Positions 8,988 through 17,420 are shown, counted from the stretch's first letter. The stretch: DNA of 32,902 bases from Oscillospiraceae bacterium (GCA_021199335.1 JAJQIG010000019.1:1-32902); one strand, 5' to 3'. A program made the numbers and translations. The notes: generated from the letters alone by a model not told the origin.

Positions 8988-11558
8988 ATGAAACGTCTTG
9001 TAATAGGAATACTTGCGCACGTTGACTCGGGAAAAACTACACTTTCCGAAGCAATGCTTTATCGTTCGGGAGAAATTCGGCATTTCGGAAGAGTTGACCA
9101 TGGCGATGCATTTCTTGATAATAATGAGCTTGAAAGAAGCCGTGGTATAACAATTTTTTCAAAGCAGGCTATGCTCCGATGCCATGACTGTTCAATTTCT
9201 CTGCTCGATACTCCGGGACATGCTGATTTTTCGGTCGAAGCGGAACGTACCCTACAGGTACTTGATTATGCAATACTTGTAATAAGCGGTTCGGACGGTA
9301 TTCAAAGCCACACGGAAACCTTATGGCGTCTTCTTGAAAGATATAATATTCCTGTTTTTATATTCGTTAATAAAACAGATATTGCCAAAACAGATCGCAA
9401 TGGCCTTATATCAGAAATTAAAAATAAACTGAACAAATGTTGCATTGATTTTTCATCGGGCGGAAAGAGTGAACAGTTCTATGAAGACGTTTCAATGTGT
9501 GACAATATTCTTATGGAACAATTCCTTGAAACAGAAAAAGTTGATGACGAAAGCATAAGTAATTCCATTGCAGGAAGAAGAATTTTCCCATGCTGCTTTG
9601 GTTCAGCTTTGAAAAACGAAGGCATAGACGAATTTCTGAAAATTCTGTGCCACTATTCCAATCAGCCCGTTTACGGCGACAAATTTGGCGCAAAGGTTTT
9701 CAAAATATCCGATGACGGACAAGGAAACAGACTTACTTATATGAAAATTACGGGCGGAACGCTTAAGGTAAGAGATTCGTTCTGCACCCAAAACAATGTT
9801 CAGCCGGAAAAAGTTACTCAGATACGAATTTATTCAGGTGCAAAATTTCAGGCTGTTGACACTGCGGAAGCAGGCTCTGTCTGTGCCGTTACCGGTCTTA
9901 CCAAAAGCTTCTCGGGGCAAGGCATAGGCATCGAAAGTGACTCCCTCTCCCCTATCCTTGAACCTGTGCTTTTATATGAGGTAAAGCTGCCACAGGGGAT
10001 TGACCCACACACTGCCCTTTCCAAGCTTCGAATACTTGAGGACGAAGATCCTCAGCTGAATATTATGTGGAACGAACAGCTGCGAGAAATCCACATTGCA
10101 TTAATGGGCGAAATTCAACTTGAGATTTTAAAAAGCATTATTGCTGAACGACTCGGAATGGATGTTGAATTCGGTCACGGTGGCATTGCTTATAAAGAAA
10201 CCATATCCAAAAAGGCTGAAGGAGTCGGACACTATGAACCGCTCCGTCATTATGCGGAGGTTCACCTTATTCTTGAACCGGGAAAACAAGGCAGCGGACT
10301 GGAGTTTTGTACGGATTGCCGTGAGGATTATCTTGACCGAAATTGGCAACGCCTTATTCTTACGCATCTACAGGAAAAACAGCACTTGGGGGTTCTCACA
10401 GGTTCTCCCATTACTGATATGAAAATAACTCTTGTTTCAGGACGCGCTCATTTGAAGCATACTGAGGGCGGAGATTTTCGCCAAGCCTGTTACAGAGCTG
10501 TAAGAAACGGCCTTATGAACTCGGAGAGCATTCTCCTTGAACCATGGTATGATTTTAAACTTGAGGTCCCAAATGAATCTGTCGGAAGGGCATTAAATGA
10601 TATTCAGCAGATGTGCGGGGAGTTTGAGCCACCTGCTTCAAATGAAAAAATGTCGGTTATTTTAGGCAGCGCTCCCATTTCGGAAATGCAAGGATACCAC
10701 ACAAGCGTGATAAACTATACTCATGGCAAAGGCAGACTTAGCTGTGTTGTTAAGGGATATTTTCCATGCCACAACCAAAGCGAGGTTATAGACTCAATCG
10801 GATATGATGCCGAGAGCGATTTGGACAACCCTTCAGGCTCAATCTTTTGCAGCCACGGGGCAGGATTTGCCGTAAAATGGGACGAAGTTCCGAACTATAT
10901 GCACCTCGAAAGCGCACTTTCGACTGCAAATACCGAGAATTTCTCCACCGCCATAACAAAACAGCAGATGCGTTCCTACCGTGACAGACTTGAAGAGGAC
11001 AAGGAGCTTATGGCAATTTTTGAGCGAACCTATGGCCCCATAAAAAGAGATAACCGATATGCCATGCATACAGAAAAGTATGTTCAGCCATCATCCAAAC
11101 AACCAAAGGCTGCGCCTTTGCCTAGCGGTCCCGAATATCTTCTTGTAGATGGATATAACATCATTTTTTCTTGGGATGAGCTTAAAAAGGCTGCCGAAGA
11201 AAACCTTGACCTTGCAAGGAGTATGCTCATAAACACGCTCTGCAACTACCAGGGTTTCAAGCAATGCCAAACAATTCTTGTTTTTGATGCATACAGAGTA
11301 AAGGATGGTCGAGAAAAAGTCGAACAGGTTCACAACATCACAGTTGTTTACACAAAGGAAGCGGAAACAGCCGATACTTATATTGAAAAAGCAACCCATG
11401 AATTAAGCAGGCATCACCGTGTAAGAGTTGCAACATCGGATAACCTTGAGCAGATTATTATACTTGGAAACGGTGCATATCGAGTTTCAGCCTCGGAGTT
11501 TTACGATGAGATAAAACGTACCGAAAAAGCTATCCGTGATTTCATATCAAATCAGTAG
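8988..11558 (+). CDS. TetM-like translational GTPase fused to a Rae1/YacP NYN endonuclease domain
   Basis: Two activities in one chain of 856 residues. Residues about 1-620 follow the EF-G/TetM plan: G domain with AHVDSGKTT (10-18), RGITIFSKQ switch I, DTPGHADF (G3), NKTD (G4), then domain II, III, a domain IV with GRAHLKHTEGGDFR, and an EF-G-like domain V (ISEMQGYHTSVIN). After a linker, residues about 715-856 match YacP/Rae1 closely: LLVDGYNII, ETADTYIEK and ATSDNLEQ, keeping acidic residues D721, D796 and D818; the first two correspond to Rae1 catalytic Asp residues. Rae1 cuts mRNA in the ribosomal A site in B. subtilis. I infer that the GTPase part delivers or times the nuclease. Start is ATG 8988 after GGATGATG; an in-frame TTG 4 codons earlier is less likely. 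An ABC-F gene follows 17 bp later. Confidence 0.88.
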   Translation: MKRLVIGILAHVDSGKTTLSEAMLYRSGEIRHFGRVDHGDAFLDNNELERSRGITIFSKQAMLRCHDCSISLLDTPGHADFSVEAERTLQVLDYAILVISGSDGIQSHTETLWRLLERYNIPVFIFVNKTDIAKTDRNGLISEIKNKLNKCCIDFSSGGKSEQFYEDVSMCDNILMEQFLETEKVDDESISNSIAGRRIFPCCFGSALKNEGIDEFLKILCHYSNQPVYGDKFGAKVFKISDDGQGNRLTYMKITGGTLKVRDSFCTQNNVQPEKVTQIRIYSGAKFQAVDTAEAGSVCAVTGLTKSFSGQGIGIESDSLSPILEPVLLYEVKLPQGIDPHTALSKLRILEDEDPQLNIMWNEQLREIHIALMGEIQLEILKSIIAERLGMDVEFGHGGIAYKETISKKAEGVGHYEPLRHYAEVHLILEPGKQGSGLEFCTDCREDYLDRNWQRLILTHLQEKQHLGVLTGSPITDMKITLVSGRAHLKHTEGGDFRQACYRAVRNGLMNSESILLEPWYDFKLEVPNESVGRALNDIQQMCGEFEPPASNEKMSVILGSAPISEMQGYHTSVINYTHGKGRLSCVVKGYFPCHNQSEVIDSIGYDAESDLDNPSGSIFCSHGAGFAVKWDEVPNYMHLESALSTANTENFSTAITKQQMRSYRDRLEEDKELMAIFERTYGPIKRDNRYAMHTEKYVQPSSKQPKAAPLPSGPEYLLVDGYNIIFSWDELKKAAEENLDLARSMLINTLCNYQGFKQCQTILVFDAYRVKDGREKVEQVHNITVVYTKEAETADTYIEKATHELSRHHRVRVATSDNLEQIIILGNGAYRVSASEFYDEIKRTEKAIRDFISNQ

Positions 11559-11575
11559 TAAATTGGAGAACACCT

Positions 11576-13543
11576 ATGATACTTTCACTTGAAAATGTAA
11601 GTAAGATTTATAACGGCAATACCGTTCTCGATAATATTGCCCTTACAATAGAGGATCATGACCGAATAGGTCTTGTAGGAATAAATGGCTGTGGGAAATC
11701 CACGCTGCTTAATATCATTACAGGCAGAGAAGATCCGGAAACCCAGCCCGATCCGAACACTGCCAAAGTTGCCGTTACCAAAAACGCATCAATCGGATTC
11801 CTTGCACAAAATACAGGACTTGACCGTTCAAGCACTGTTATTGAGGAAATGACCTCTGTATTTTCCGAGCTGCTTAAAATAGCTGAGGGAATGCACGAAC
11901 TTGAAGAAAAAATGGGAGATCCTTCCGCTCACGGCAATCCTGAGAATTTCAAGAATATTTCCGAGGAATATGCAAGAAAAACCGCCTACTTTGAAGCACA
12001 TGACGGTTACCTCATAAACGTAAAGATAAACAAAGTTCTAAACGGTATGGGATTTTCTCCCGATACCTATGACAGGGTTATATCAACCCTCAGCGGCGGA
12101 GAAAAAACTCGACTTGCGCTTGCAAAGCTGCTCCTTGAAAATCCAAATCTGCTTATTCTCGACGAACCAACAAATCATCTTGACTTCAACACCATAATGT
12201 GGCTTGAAGATTATTTGCAGGATTACAAGGGTGCGCTTCTGATAGTTTCCCATGACCGCTATTTTCTCGATAAACTCACCACTTCAACCTGCGAAATTCA
12301 GCGTGGACGTCTAAAGCGTTACAAGGGAAACTATACTGCATTTACAGCGCTTAAAGAAGCGGATGTAAACCGCCAGCTTAAAGAATATGAAGCACAGCAG
12401 GCGGAAATTGCCAAGCTTCAGGATTTTATTGATAGAAACCTTGTAAGGGCAACAACGTCTAATATGGCAAAAAGCCGCATAAAAAAGCTTGAAGCAATGG
12501 AAATTATAGAAAAGCCGATTACTCATGAAAAATCCTCAAAAATTAAATTTGAATACGACATTGTTCCCCCGCAGGATCTCCTTACCGTAAAGAATATAGA
12601 TATTTCCGTTGGCAGCGGAGCTGACAAGCAAACCCTTAAGGAATCGGTTTCCTTTGAGGTAAAGCGTGGGGAAAAGGTTGGAATTATCGGTTCAAACGGG
12701 ATTGGAAAATCTACACTGCTGAAAATTATTCAACGCAAGCTCCCCTGCTCCCACGGCTCAATTGAATGGACTAAAAATGTCAAAATTTCCTACTTTGATC
12801 AAGAAAATTCACAGCTTGACTTCAACAAAACGGTTATAGATGAGGTTCATTCACGCTATCGTACCATGAGTGATGTCGAAATTCGTTCACTTCTCGGAAG
12901 TGTACGCATGGTTGGGGAAAATGTATTTAAGCCCATAAGCGTTATAAGCGGAGGAGAACGCGCAAAGCTGTGCTTTGCCATTATGATGCTTGAACGAGGA
13001 AATGTTCTTATCCTTGATGAACCTACAAACCACCTTGATATTGACACTAAAGAGGTACTCGAAAACGCCCTGTGTGAATTTGATGGAACGATAATCTTTG
13101 TTTCCCATGACCGCTATCTGTTGAGTAGGCTTGCAAGCCGTATCATTGAAATAACTGAGGATAATGTTGAAAGCTACAACGGCGGATTCGCCGACTTTAT
13201 GGAAGTGAAACATTCACGCCGTTTTGCAGAAGAACAGCGACTTGAAGAAGAACGCGCCAAAAAATCAAAGCAGATTGCCGATGAAAAGAAAGTCAAGGCT
13301 TACCGCTCAAAGGAACAACGTGCCGCAGATGCTCAGAAACGCAGCAGGATACGTGATCTTGAAAAGGCAATTGAACAGCTCGAAATCGAAATGCAGCAGC
13401 TCCAACAGGAAATGGCTTCACCCGAAGTTTGTACCAACTATCAACTTATGCAGGAAAAATGCACTTTATTTGAAGAAAAAAAGCAACTCTCATCCGATTA
13501 TTCCGACGAATGGATAGTGCTTTCAGAGGAGCTTGAAGGCTAA
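11576..13543 (+). CDS. ABC-F family translation factor (YdiF/Uup-like)
   Basis: Soluble tandem ATPase of the ABC-F family (655 residues), which acts at the ribosomal E site to relieve stalling or, in some members, antibiotic block. No transmembrane segments. First cassette: Walker A GINGCGKST (35-43), signature LSGGEKTRLALAKLL, Walker B LLILDEPTNHLD. Second cassette: GSNGIGKST (372-380), ISGGERAKLCFAIMML and LILDEPTNHLD. Between them is the ABC-F linker with VRATTSNMAKSRIKKLEAM, and the C-terminus is a charged coiled coil (about 540-655) as in Uup/YdiF. RBS TTGGAG at 11563-11568. It shares a transcript with the GTPase-endonuclease fusion, which suggests a joint role on stalled ribosomes. Resistance to a given drug cannot be read from the sequence. 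Confidence 0.93.
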   Translation: MILSLENVSKIYNGNTVLDNIALTIEDHDRIGLVGINGCGKSTLLNIITGREDPETQPDPNTAKVAVTKNASIGFLAQNTGLDRSSTVIEEMTSVFSELLKIAEGMHELEEKMGDPSAHGNPENFKNISEEYARKTAYFEAHDGYLINVKINKVLNGMGFSPDTYDRVISTLSGGEKTRLALAKLLLENPNLLILDEPTNHLDFNTIMWLEDYLQDYKGALLIVSHDRYFLDKLTTSTCEIQRGRLKRYKGNYTAFTALKEADVNRQLKEYEAQQAEIAKLQDFIDRNLVRATTSNMAKSRIKKLEAMEIIEKPITHEKSSKIKFEYDIVPPQDLLTVKNIDISVGSGADKQTLKESVSFEVKRGEKVGIIGSNGIGKSTLLKIIQRKLPCSHGSIEWTKNVKISYFDQENSQLDFNKTVIDEVHSRYRTMSDVEIRSLLGSVRMVGENVFKPISVISGGERAKLCFAIMMLERGNVLILDEPTNHLDIDTKEVLENALCEFDGTIIFVSHDRYLLSRLASRIIEITEDNVESYNGGFADFMEVKHSRRFAEEQRLEEERAKKSKQIADEKKVKAYRSKEQRAADAQKRSRIRDLEKAIEQLEIEMQQLQQEMASPEVCTNYQLMQEKCTLFEEKKQLSSDYSDEWIVLSEELEG

Positions 13544-13585
13544 AATTTCGGAGGAAACAAATTATGCTTCCTCCGAAATTTTTAT
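13542..13585. terminator. bidirectional intrinsic terminator
   Basis: A 15-bp perfect stem (left arm 13542-13556, right arm 13568-13582, loop 11) with A/T tails; its left arm overlaps the ABC-F stop codon. It separates the ABC-F gene from the convergent ttcA-like gene. Confidence 0.88.
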
Positions 13586-13587
13586 AT

Positions 13588-14730
13588 TTATTCCGATATT
13601 GAATTTTTACGGGAATCATAATCATCAAGGAAGTGGTGAACAATACCTTCGTAATCTTTATAGGATATAAGGGTTTTAAGATTTACACCCTCGACACTGC
13701 GGAAAATATTCATTTCAATCTGCGGATTAATTTTGCTTAAATAGGCGATAAGCCGCTTGATTTCCTGTCGTTTGGATGTATTCTCGGCATTTTTTTCGGA
13801 AACGGAATCGGTAAATTTGCAGGCACATTGAATGAAATGCAGGTCGTTACTATCTCGCCAACGTTTAATATCATTTTCACGAATCAGATACATAGGTCGA
13901 ATAAGCTCCATTCCCTCGAAGTTTGCACTATGTAGCTTCGGTATCATTGTTTGAACCTGTCCCCCATAAATCATACCCATTAAAATGGTTTCTATAACAT
14001 CATCAAAGTGGTGTCCAAGAGCAATTTTATTGCAGCCAAGCTCCTTTGCCTTGCTGTAAAGATTGCCTCTTCTCATTCTGGCGCAAAGATAGCAAGGATT
14101 GTTTTTCACGTTATAAACCGAACTGAAGATGTCTGTTTCAAATATAGTCAGCGGAATATTAAGGGATTCTGCATTTTTTTCTATAATTCTGCGGTTTGTA
14201 CGACTATATCCCGGATCCATAACAAGAAAAATAACCTCAAAATCAATTTTTTTATGCCGTTTTATTTCCTGAAAGAGCTTTGCCATAAGCATTGAATCCT
14301 TTCCGCCTGAAATACAAACGGCTATTTTATCCCCGGGTTTAATAAGCTCGTAATCCGTAAGAGCTTTAGTGAACTTGCTTAAAATTGAACTGTGAAAACG
14401 CTTGCGCAGACTCCTTTCGGCTTCCTCTGCCTTGGACTCTCCACTGTCAAGCTTATTGCTAAGCCAACCTATGTAGCCGCCTTCAAGGTTGTATGCATCA
14501 TATCCTTTTTGGCGAAGATTTTCGACAAATTCTCTGCTAATAATTCCACCATTCCCACAAACAATCAGCTTTTTACCATAAGGCAATTTTTCAAAATCAT
14601 CTCCATACGGAATATTAATCGCACCATTTATATGACCAAAGGAAAAGGAATCCTCATCACGAATATCAACAACGACAGAGTTTTCCTTCGGAATTAATTT
14701 AAGCATTTCGGCAGTAATTTCATTTTCCAT
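13588..14730 (-). CDS. rhodanese-TtcA-like tRNA thiolation fusion
   Basis: A rhodanese sulfur carrier fused to a TtcA-type PP-loop ATP pyrophosphatase (380 residues from ATG 14730). Residues about 5-95 are a rhodanese domain with VDIRDEDSFSFGHINGAINI and an active-site Cys at position 58 (IVCGNGG). The second part has the PP-loop SGGKDS (141-146), the CYLC pair (C213, C216), LGHHFDDVIET and a third cysteine cluster CAC (302-304), as needed for the [4Fe-4S] cluster of TtcA, which makes 2-thiocytidine at tRNA position 32. The rhodanese half may hand over the persulfide sulfur. An upstream in-frame TTG is rejected because GGGG sits at the right spacing for ATG 14730. Single-gene unit with its own promoter. 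Confidence 0.88.
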   Translation of the reverse strand: MENEITAEMLKLIPKENSVVVDIRDEDSFSFGHINGAINIPYGDDFEKLPYGKKLIVCGNGGIISREFVENLRQKGYDAYNLEGGYIGWLSNKLDSGESKAEEAERSLRKRFHSSILSKFTKALTDYELIKPGDKIAVCISGGKDSMLMAKLFQEIKRHKKIDFEVIFLVMDPGYSRTNRRIIEKNAESLNIPLTIFETDIFSSVYNVKNNPCYLCARMRRGNLYSKAKELGCNKIALGHHFDDVIETILMGMIYGGQVQTMIPKLHSANFEGMELIRPMYLIRENDIKRWRDSNDLHFIQCACKFTDSVSEKNAENTSKRQEIKRLIAYLSKINPQIEMNIFRSVEGVNLKTLISYKDYEGIVHHFLDDYDSRKNSISE

Positions 14731-14777
14731 AAACAAACCCCATTCTACGATAATAAATTGTAATACATTAAAATATC

Positions 14778-14806
14778 ATTATACCATATTTCATATATTT
14801 TGTCCA
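14778..14806 (-). promoter_or_regulatory. promoter of the ttcA-like gene
   Basis: Minus strand TGGACA (14806-14801), 17-bp spacer, perfect TATAAT (14783-14778), about 48 bp upstream of the ATG. Confidence 0.72.
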
Positions 14807-14857
14807 CACCATGAAACCATATCAACGGCATATTATATAAATGGGTCTTATATAATA

Positions 14858-14890
14858 AAAAAATTCCCATACTTCTCAAGTACAGGAACA
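14858..14890 (-). terminator. probable terminator after the XRE gene
   Basis: Imperfect hairpin with arms 14866-14876 and 14880-14890 (9 of 11 pairs, 3-nt loop), followed on the minus strand by a run of seven T (14859-14865). It lies 45 bp after the regulator stop codon. Confidence 0.6.
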
Positions 14891-14933
14891 CATGCTGATA
14901 AGCAGCCCCATATCTATTTACTTATCGTAAAAT

Positions 14934-15260
14934 TCATTCAACAGATTGATTTTTAGGCTTTCTGCCTCTTTTGAGCTTAGGAATGCTCCACGCTATCTTA
15001 CACCTTTGATTAAACTCCGATTCAAGGGTACTGTTCACGATGCTTGCTCGACTCTTTGCGCTTCTGTCATCTGTAAGTCCCATGATGTAATCAACACTTG
15101 TATTATAAAACCTCGCAAGTTTTTCCATAACACCGAGGGATGGTTCAAGTTCTCCTGTTTCATATCTTGAATAGGTTTGCTGTGTACAGCCGAGATATTC
15201 CGCAAGATTACGCTGACACAAGCCATTCTCTTCACGCAACACTCGGATTCGTAAATTCAT
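14934..15260 (-). CDS. XRE/Cro-CI family transcriptional regulator
   Basis: A 108-residue DNA-binding protein. Residues about 3-60 form a typical XRE helix-turn-helix: RIRVLREENGLCQRNLAEYL, then CTQQTYSRYETGELEPS and the LARFYNTSVDYIMGLTD ending common in Firmicutes regulators. The remainder has no known effector domain and ends in a basic tail (KLKRGRKPK). RBS GAGGTGAT is very strong. It stands alone between two terminator-bounded units, divergent from the hydrolase gene, with an AT-rich upstream region holding an inverted repeat. The target genes are unknown; autoregulation is a reasonable inference. Confidence 0.9.
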   Translation of the reverse strand: MNLRIRVLREENGLCQRNLAEYLGCTQQTYSRYETGELEPSLGVMEKLARFYNTSVDYIMGLTDDRSAKSRASIVNSTLESEFNQRCKIAWSIPKLKRGRKPKNQSVE

Positions 15261-15319
15261 ATCATCACCTCATACTATCCAAAAGCTGCGGGTACAATTC
15301 TGCACCGGTAGAACTAATG

Positions 15320-15343
15320 TTATTATCTCATATTTGATAATAA
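15320..15343. promoter_or_regulatory. inverted repeat, possible operator for the XRE regulator
   Basis: TTATTATC (15320-15327), 8-nt gap, GATAATAA (15336-15343): a perfect 8-bp dyad 60 bp upstream of the regulator ATG. No T-run follows, so it is not a terminator. Operator function is inferred from position only. Confidence 0.35.
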
Positions 15344-15677
15344 ATATGCAGTTCTTACGCTTAAAACGAATGAAGCGGTTCGGTTGTTTCGACAAAAATC
15401 GAGATAATTCCTCCCAAAAACAGAAAATTCTCCGTAAAATCGGCACTTTTTTATCATTCGTTTTTAGTGTATTAATTTGCGTACTAAGTTTATTAATTGA
15501 ATGATATATATTAAATATTTGAAACAAAATTACGCCATATTTCACCTTTTAAATCTATACATAAAGGTTTATTTGAATTTACTACACGGAAAACGTGTAA
15601 ACAAATAACAGAAATAACTTACTGAAAAATTTGTGCCGATAATGATGCCGCATACGGAACTATAATTTATGCCTGAG

Positions 15678-15706
15678 TTGAATTTTATAAGATAATATAG
15701 TATAAT
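15678..15706 (+). promoter_or_regulatory. promoter of the alpha/beta hydrolase gene
   Basis: TTGAAT (15678-15683), 17-bp spacer, perfect TATAAT (15701-15706), about 33 bp before the ATG. Confidence 0.72.
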
Positions 15707-15738
15707 AAGAAAAATAAATCAGACCTTGGAGGGAAAAT

Positions 15739-16365
15739 ATGCGATATATCTACGTGCATGGTTTGGGGCAAACCCCGAAATGTTGGGAGCAGGTAATAGA
15801 GAAAACCAACACTGCGGAATACAGTGATAACATAGATTTAATAAAAATGCTGAAAGGCAAGGATGCTTCTTATGAAAATATATACAAAACCTTTTGCTCG
15901 GTTTGTGACAAAATTTCCGATAAAATAAACCTATGCGGACTATCACTTGGGAGTGTTTTGGCTTTAAATTATGCATCTGACCATCCCGAAAGGATAAACT
16001 CATTGGTTCTTATTGCAGCACAGTATAAAATGCCTAAAATACTTTTGCGTTTTCAAAACATTTTATTTAGATTAATGCCTGACTCCGCCTTTAACGAAAC
16101 AGGATTTGAAAAATCAGACTACATAAAGCTATGCAAAACGATGTCCGAACTTGATTTCAGCAACGCTTTATCAAGTATAAATTGTCCTGTCTTAGTTGTT
16201 TGCGGCGAGAAGGATAAAACAAATATGAAAGCTGCCACAGAACTAAATCAGTTATTAAAAAATTCTGAGTTGAAAATTATAAGTAACGCAGGTCATGAGG
16301 TGAACAAAGACTCCCCCGAAGCATTATCTGCGGAGCTTAATCTTTTTTATAGTAAATTAAGTTAA
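15739..16365 (+). CDS. small alpha/beta hydrolase
   Basis: Cytoplasmic serine hydrolase fold of 208 residues. The oxyanion start VHGLGQTPKCW, nucleophile elbow GLSLGS with Ser69, Asp159 in CGEKDK and His186 in NAGHE form the expected catalytic triad in the right order. It is short, with little cap domain, so it resembles compact esterases or thioesterases. No signal peptide. RBS GGAGGG at 15728-15733 gives a strong start. It stands alone between its own promoter and a terminator. The substrate cannot be told from the sequence. Confidence 0.88.
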   Translation: MRYIYVHGLGQTPKCWEQVIEKTNTAEYSDNIDLIKMLKGKDASYENIYKTFCSVCDKISDKINLCGLSLGSVLALNYASDHPERINSLVLIAAQYKMPKILLRFQNILFRLMPDSAFNETGFEKSDYIKLCKTMSELDFSNALSSINCPVLVVCGEKDKTNMKAATELNQLLKNSELKIISNAGHEVNKDSPEALSAELNLFYSKLS

Positions 16366-16432
16366 TCTAACTCCATTTAACAAGGCTAATTATACTGTTT
16401 ACCCGACAAATCCAACGCATCATACGAACAAA

Positions 16433-16490
16433 AAAACAGCACCATGCAAACGCCATCAAACGGCATTTTGCACGGTGCTGTTTTAAAATA
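16433..16490. terminator. bidirectional intrinsic terminator
   Basis: Long hairpin: AAAACAGCACC (16433-16443) pairs with 16474-16484, then after one mismatch a further TGCAAA/TTTGCA-type arm and a GCC/GGC tip. A and T runs lie on both sides, so it can serve the hydrolase gene and the convergent ATP-grasp operon. Confidence 0.82.
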
Positions 16491-16493
16491 AAA

Positions 16494-17420
16494 CTAATCC
16501 TTTATTATTTTAAAGCATACAGTATTTTCATTTATCAACGGTGAACTGTATTCAAAATAAATTATTCCCGATACATGGGATCGTATAACAGATACTGTCT
16601 CCCCGTCAAGTGGGTCTGTTATCTCAGCAATTATGTCATTTTCATTTACCTGCGCACCTATTTCCGTATGGCTGACAAAAATTCCTGCAGCCTCCGAATG
16701 TATCTGATCTATTCCCGACTCCGATATAATTTCAGTTTCAAAACCGTGATGAACCTTCGTCGTAATAATACCTGTCCCTGCCATAAACCTTAGAATTGAA
16801 TCAACGGCAATATGTGCTGACTTTTCATCTATGGAATCGGTTGAATTTGTATAAAGGGAAAAAGCTTTAGTTTCCCATATCTGCCAATTGTAATTGAGAG
16901 TTGTTGTATCATACGGACGAGGTACTCTTACTATTCCAAACTGCATTCCGAACAGCTTCATAAGCTCACTGTCGGTAAATCCCGTTTCCATGATTTTTAC
17001 ATGAGAAAGGAAGTCACCCGGCTGATAAAAGCTTGCCAGCTGAACTCCATATTCAAATCCCTGAAGTCTTGAAAAAACCCCGTCAGCAATACGCTGTGTT
17101 GTTTCACCGAGATTATATCCAGGGAACATCCTGTTTATATCAGTGTTATCCATCGCCCAAAAGCGTTTTCCGATATTCATTGAATAATAATTCACACAAG
17201 GAATAACTGTTATTTCTTTACCCTTTACAATTTCTCCCCGCCTTTCTATTGCTTTGAGGCGGCGAATAAGCTGAGAACAGACATACATCTGCTGAATCTC
17301 ATTTCCTCGCATTGCGCCGACTATCGCTATTGCTTTTTCCCCGTTTCCAAAGCGAAAGCCCGTAACATCAAGGCTTTCACGATAGGGAGATTTAAGCGAG
17401 TAAAGTATTTCCTTATTCAT
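16494..17420 (-). CDS. AstE/AspA-family (M14-like) paralog lacking metal ligands
   Basis: A 308-residue relative of succinylglutamate desuccinylase/aspartoacylase and the second of two in this operon. The scaffold is kept: N-terminal beta-sheet, DNTDINRMFPG (91-101) matching DLNRxFPG, and the C-terminal SH3/biotinyl-like beta domain. But the metal site is altered when aligned with the neighbour: HGDE becomes RGNE (R38 in place of the zinc His), the DVHS His becomes L128 (VQLAS), and the general-base Glu of VVEMG becomes Y190. It therefore looks like a pseudoenzyme, perhaps a binding or regulatory partner of the intact paralog. Its ATG overlaps the neighbour's stop (ATGA), which implies coupled, near-equal synthesis. 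Last gene of the operon. Confidence 0.85.
   Translation of the reverse strand: MNKEILYSLKSPYRESLDVTGFRFGNGEKAIAIVGAMRGNEIQQMYVCSQLIRRLKAIERRGEIVKGKEITVIPCVNYYSMNIGKRFWAMDNTDINRMFPGYNLGETTQRIADGVFSRLQGFEYGVQLASFYQPGDFLSHVKIMETGFTDSELMKLFGMQFGIVRVPRPYDTTTLNYNWQIWETKAFSLYTNSTDSIDEKSAHIAVDSILRFMAGTGIITTKVHHGFETEIISESGIDQIHSEAAGIFVSHTEIGAQVNENDIIAEITDPLDGETVSVIRSHVSGIIYFEYSSPLINENTVCFKIIKD

Larger units (their letters stand above)
15261..15738. other. 478-bp divergent intergenic region
   Basis: It holds the XRE RBS, the dyad at 15320-15343, a small hairpin (TACACG 15583-15588 with CGTGTA 15594-15599, loop GAAAA) and the hydrolase promoter. A 91-codon minus-strand frame at 15270-15545 lacks a usable RBS and family likeness. 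The DNA is very AT-rich; nothing else is recognised. Confidence 0.6.

Noticed and set aside
8988-11558. Genuine tetracycline-resistance gene on a mobile element
   Set aside because: The domain IV tip differs from Tet(M), base composition matches the neighbours, and no integrase, transposase or repeat borders are seen.
15270-15545. Minus-strand frame of 91 codons starting at a GTG
   Set aside because: The only RBS-like sequence overlaps the start codon, there is no family likeness, and it covers the XRE promoter region and dyad.
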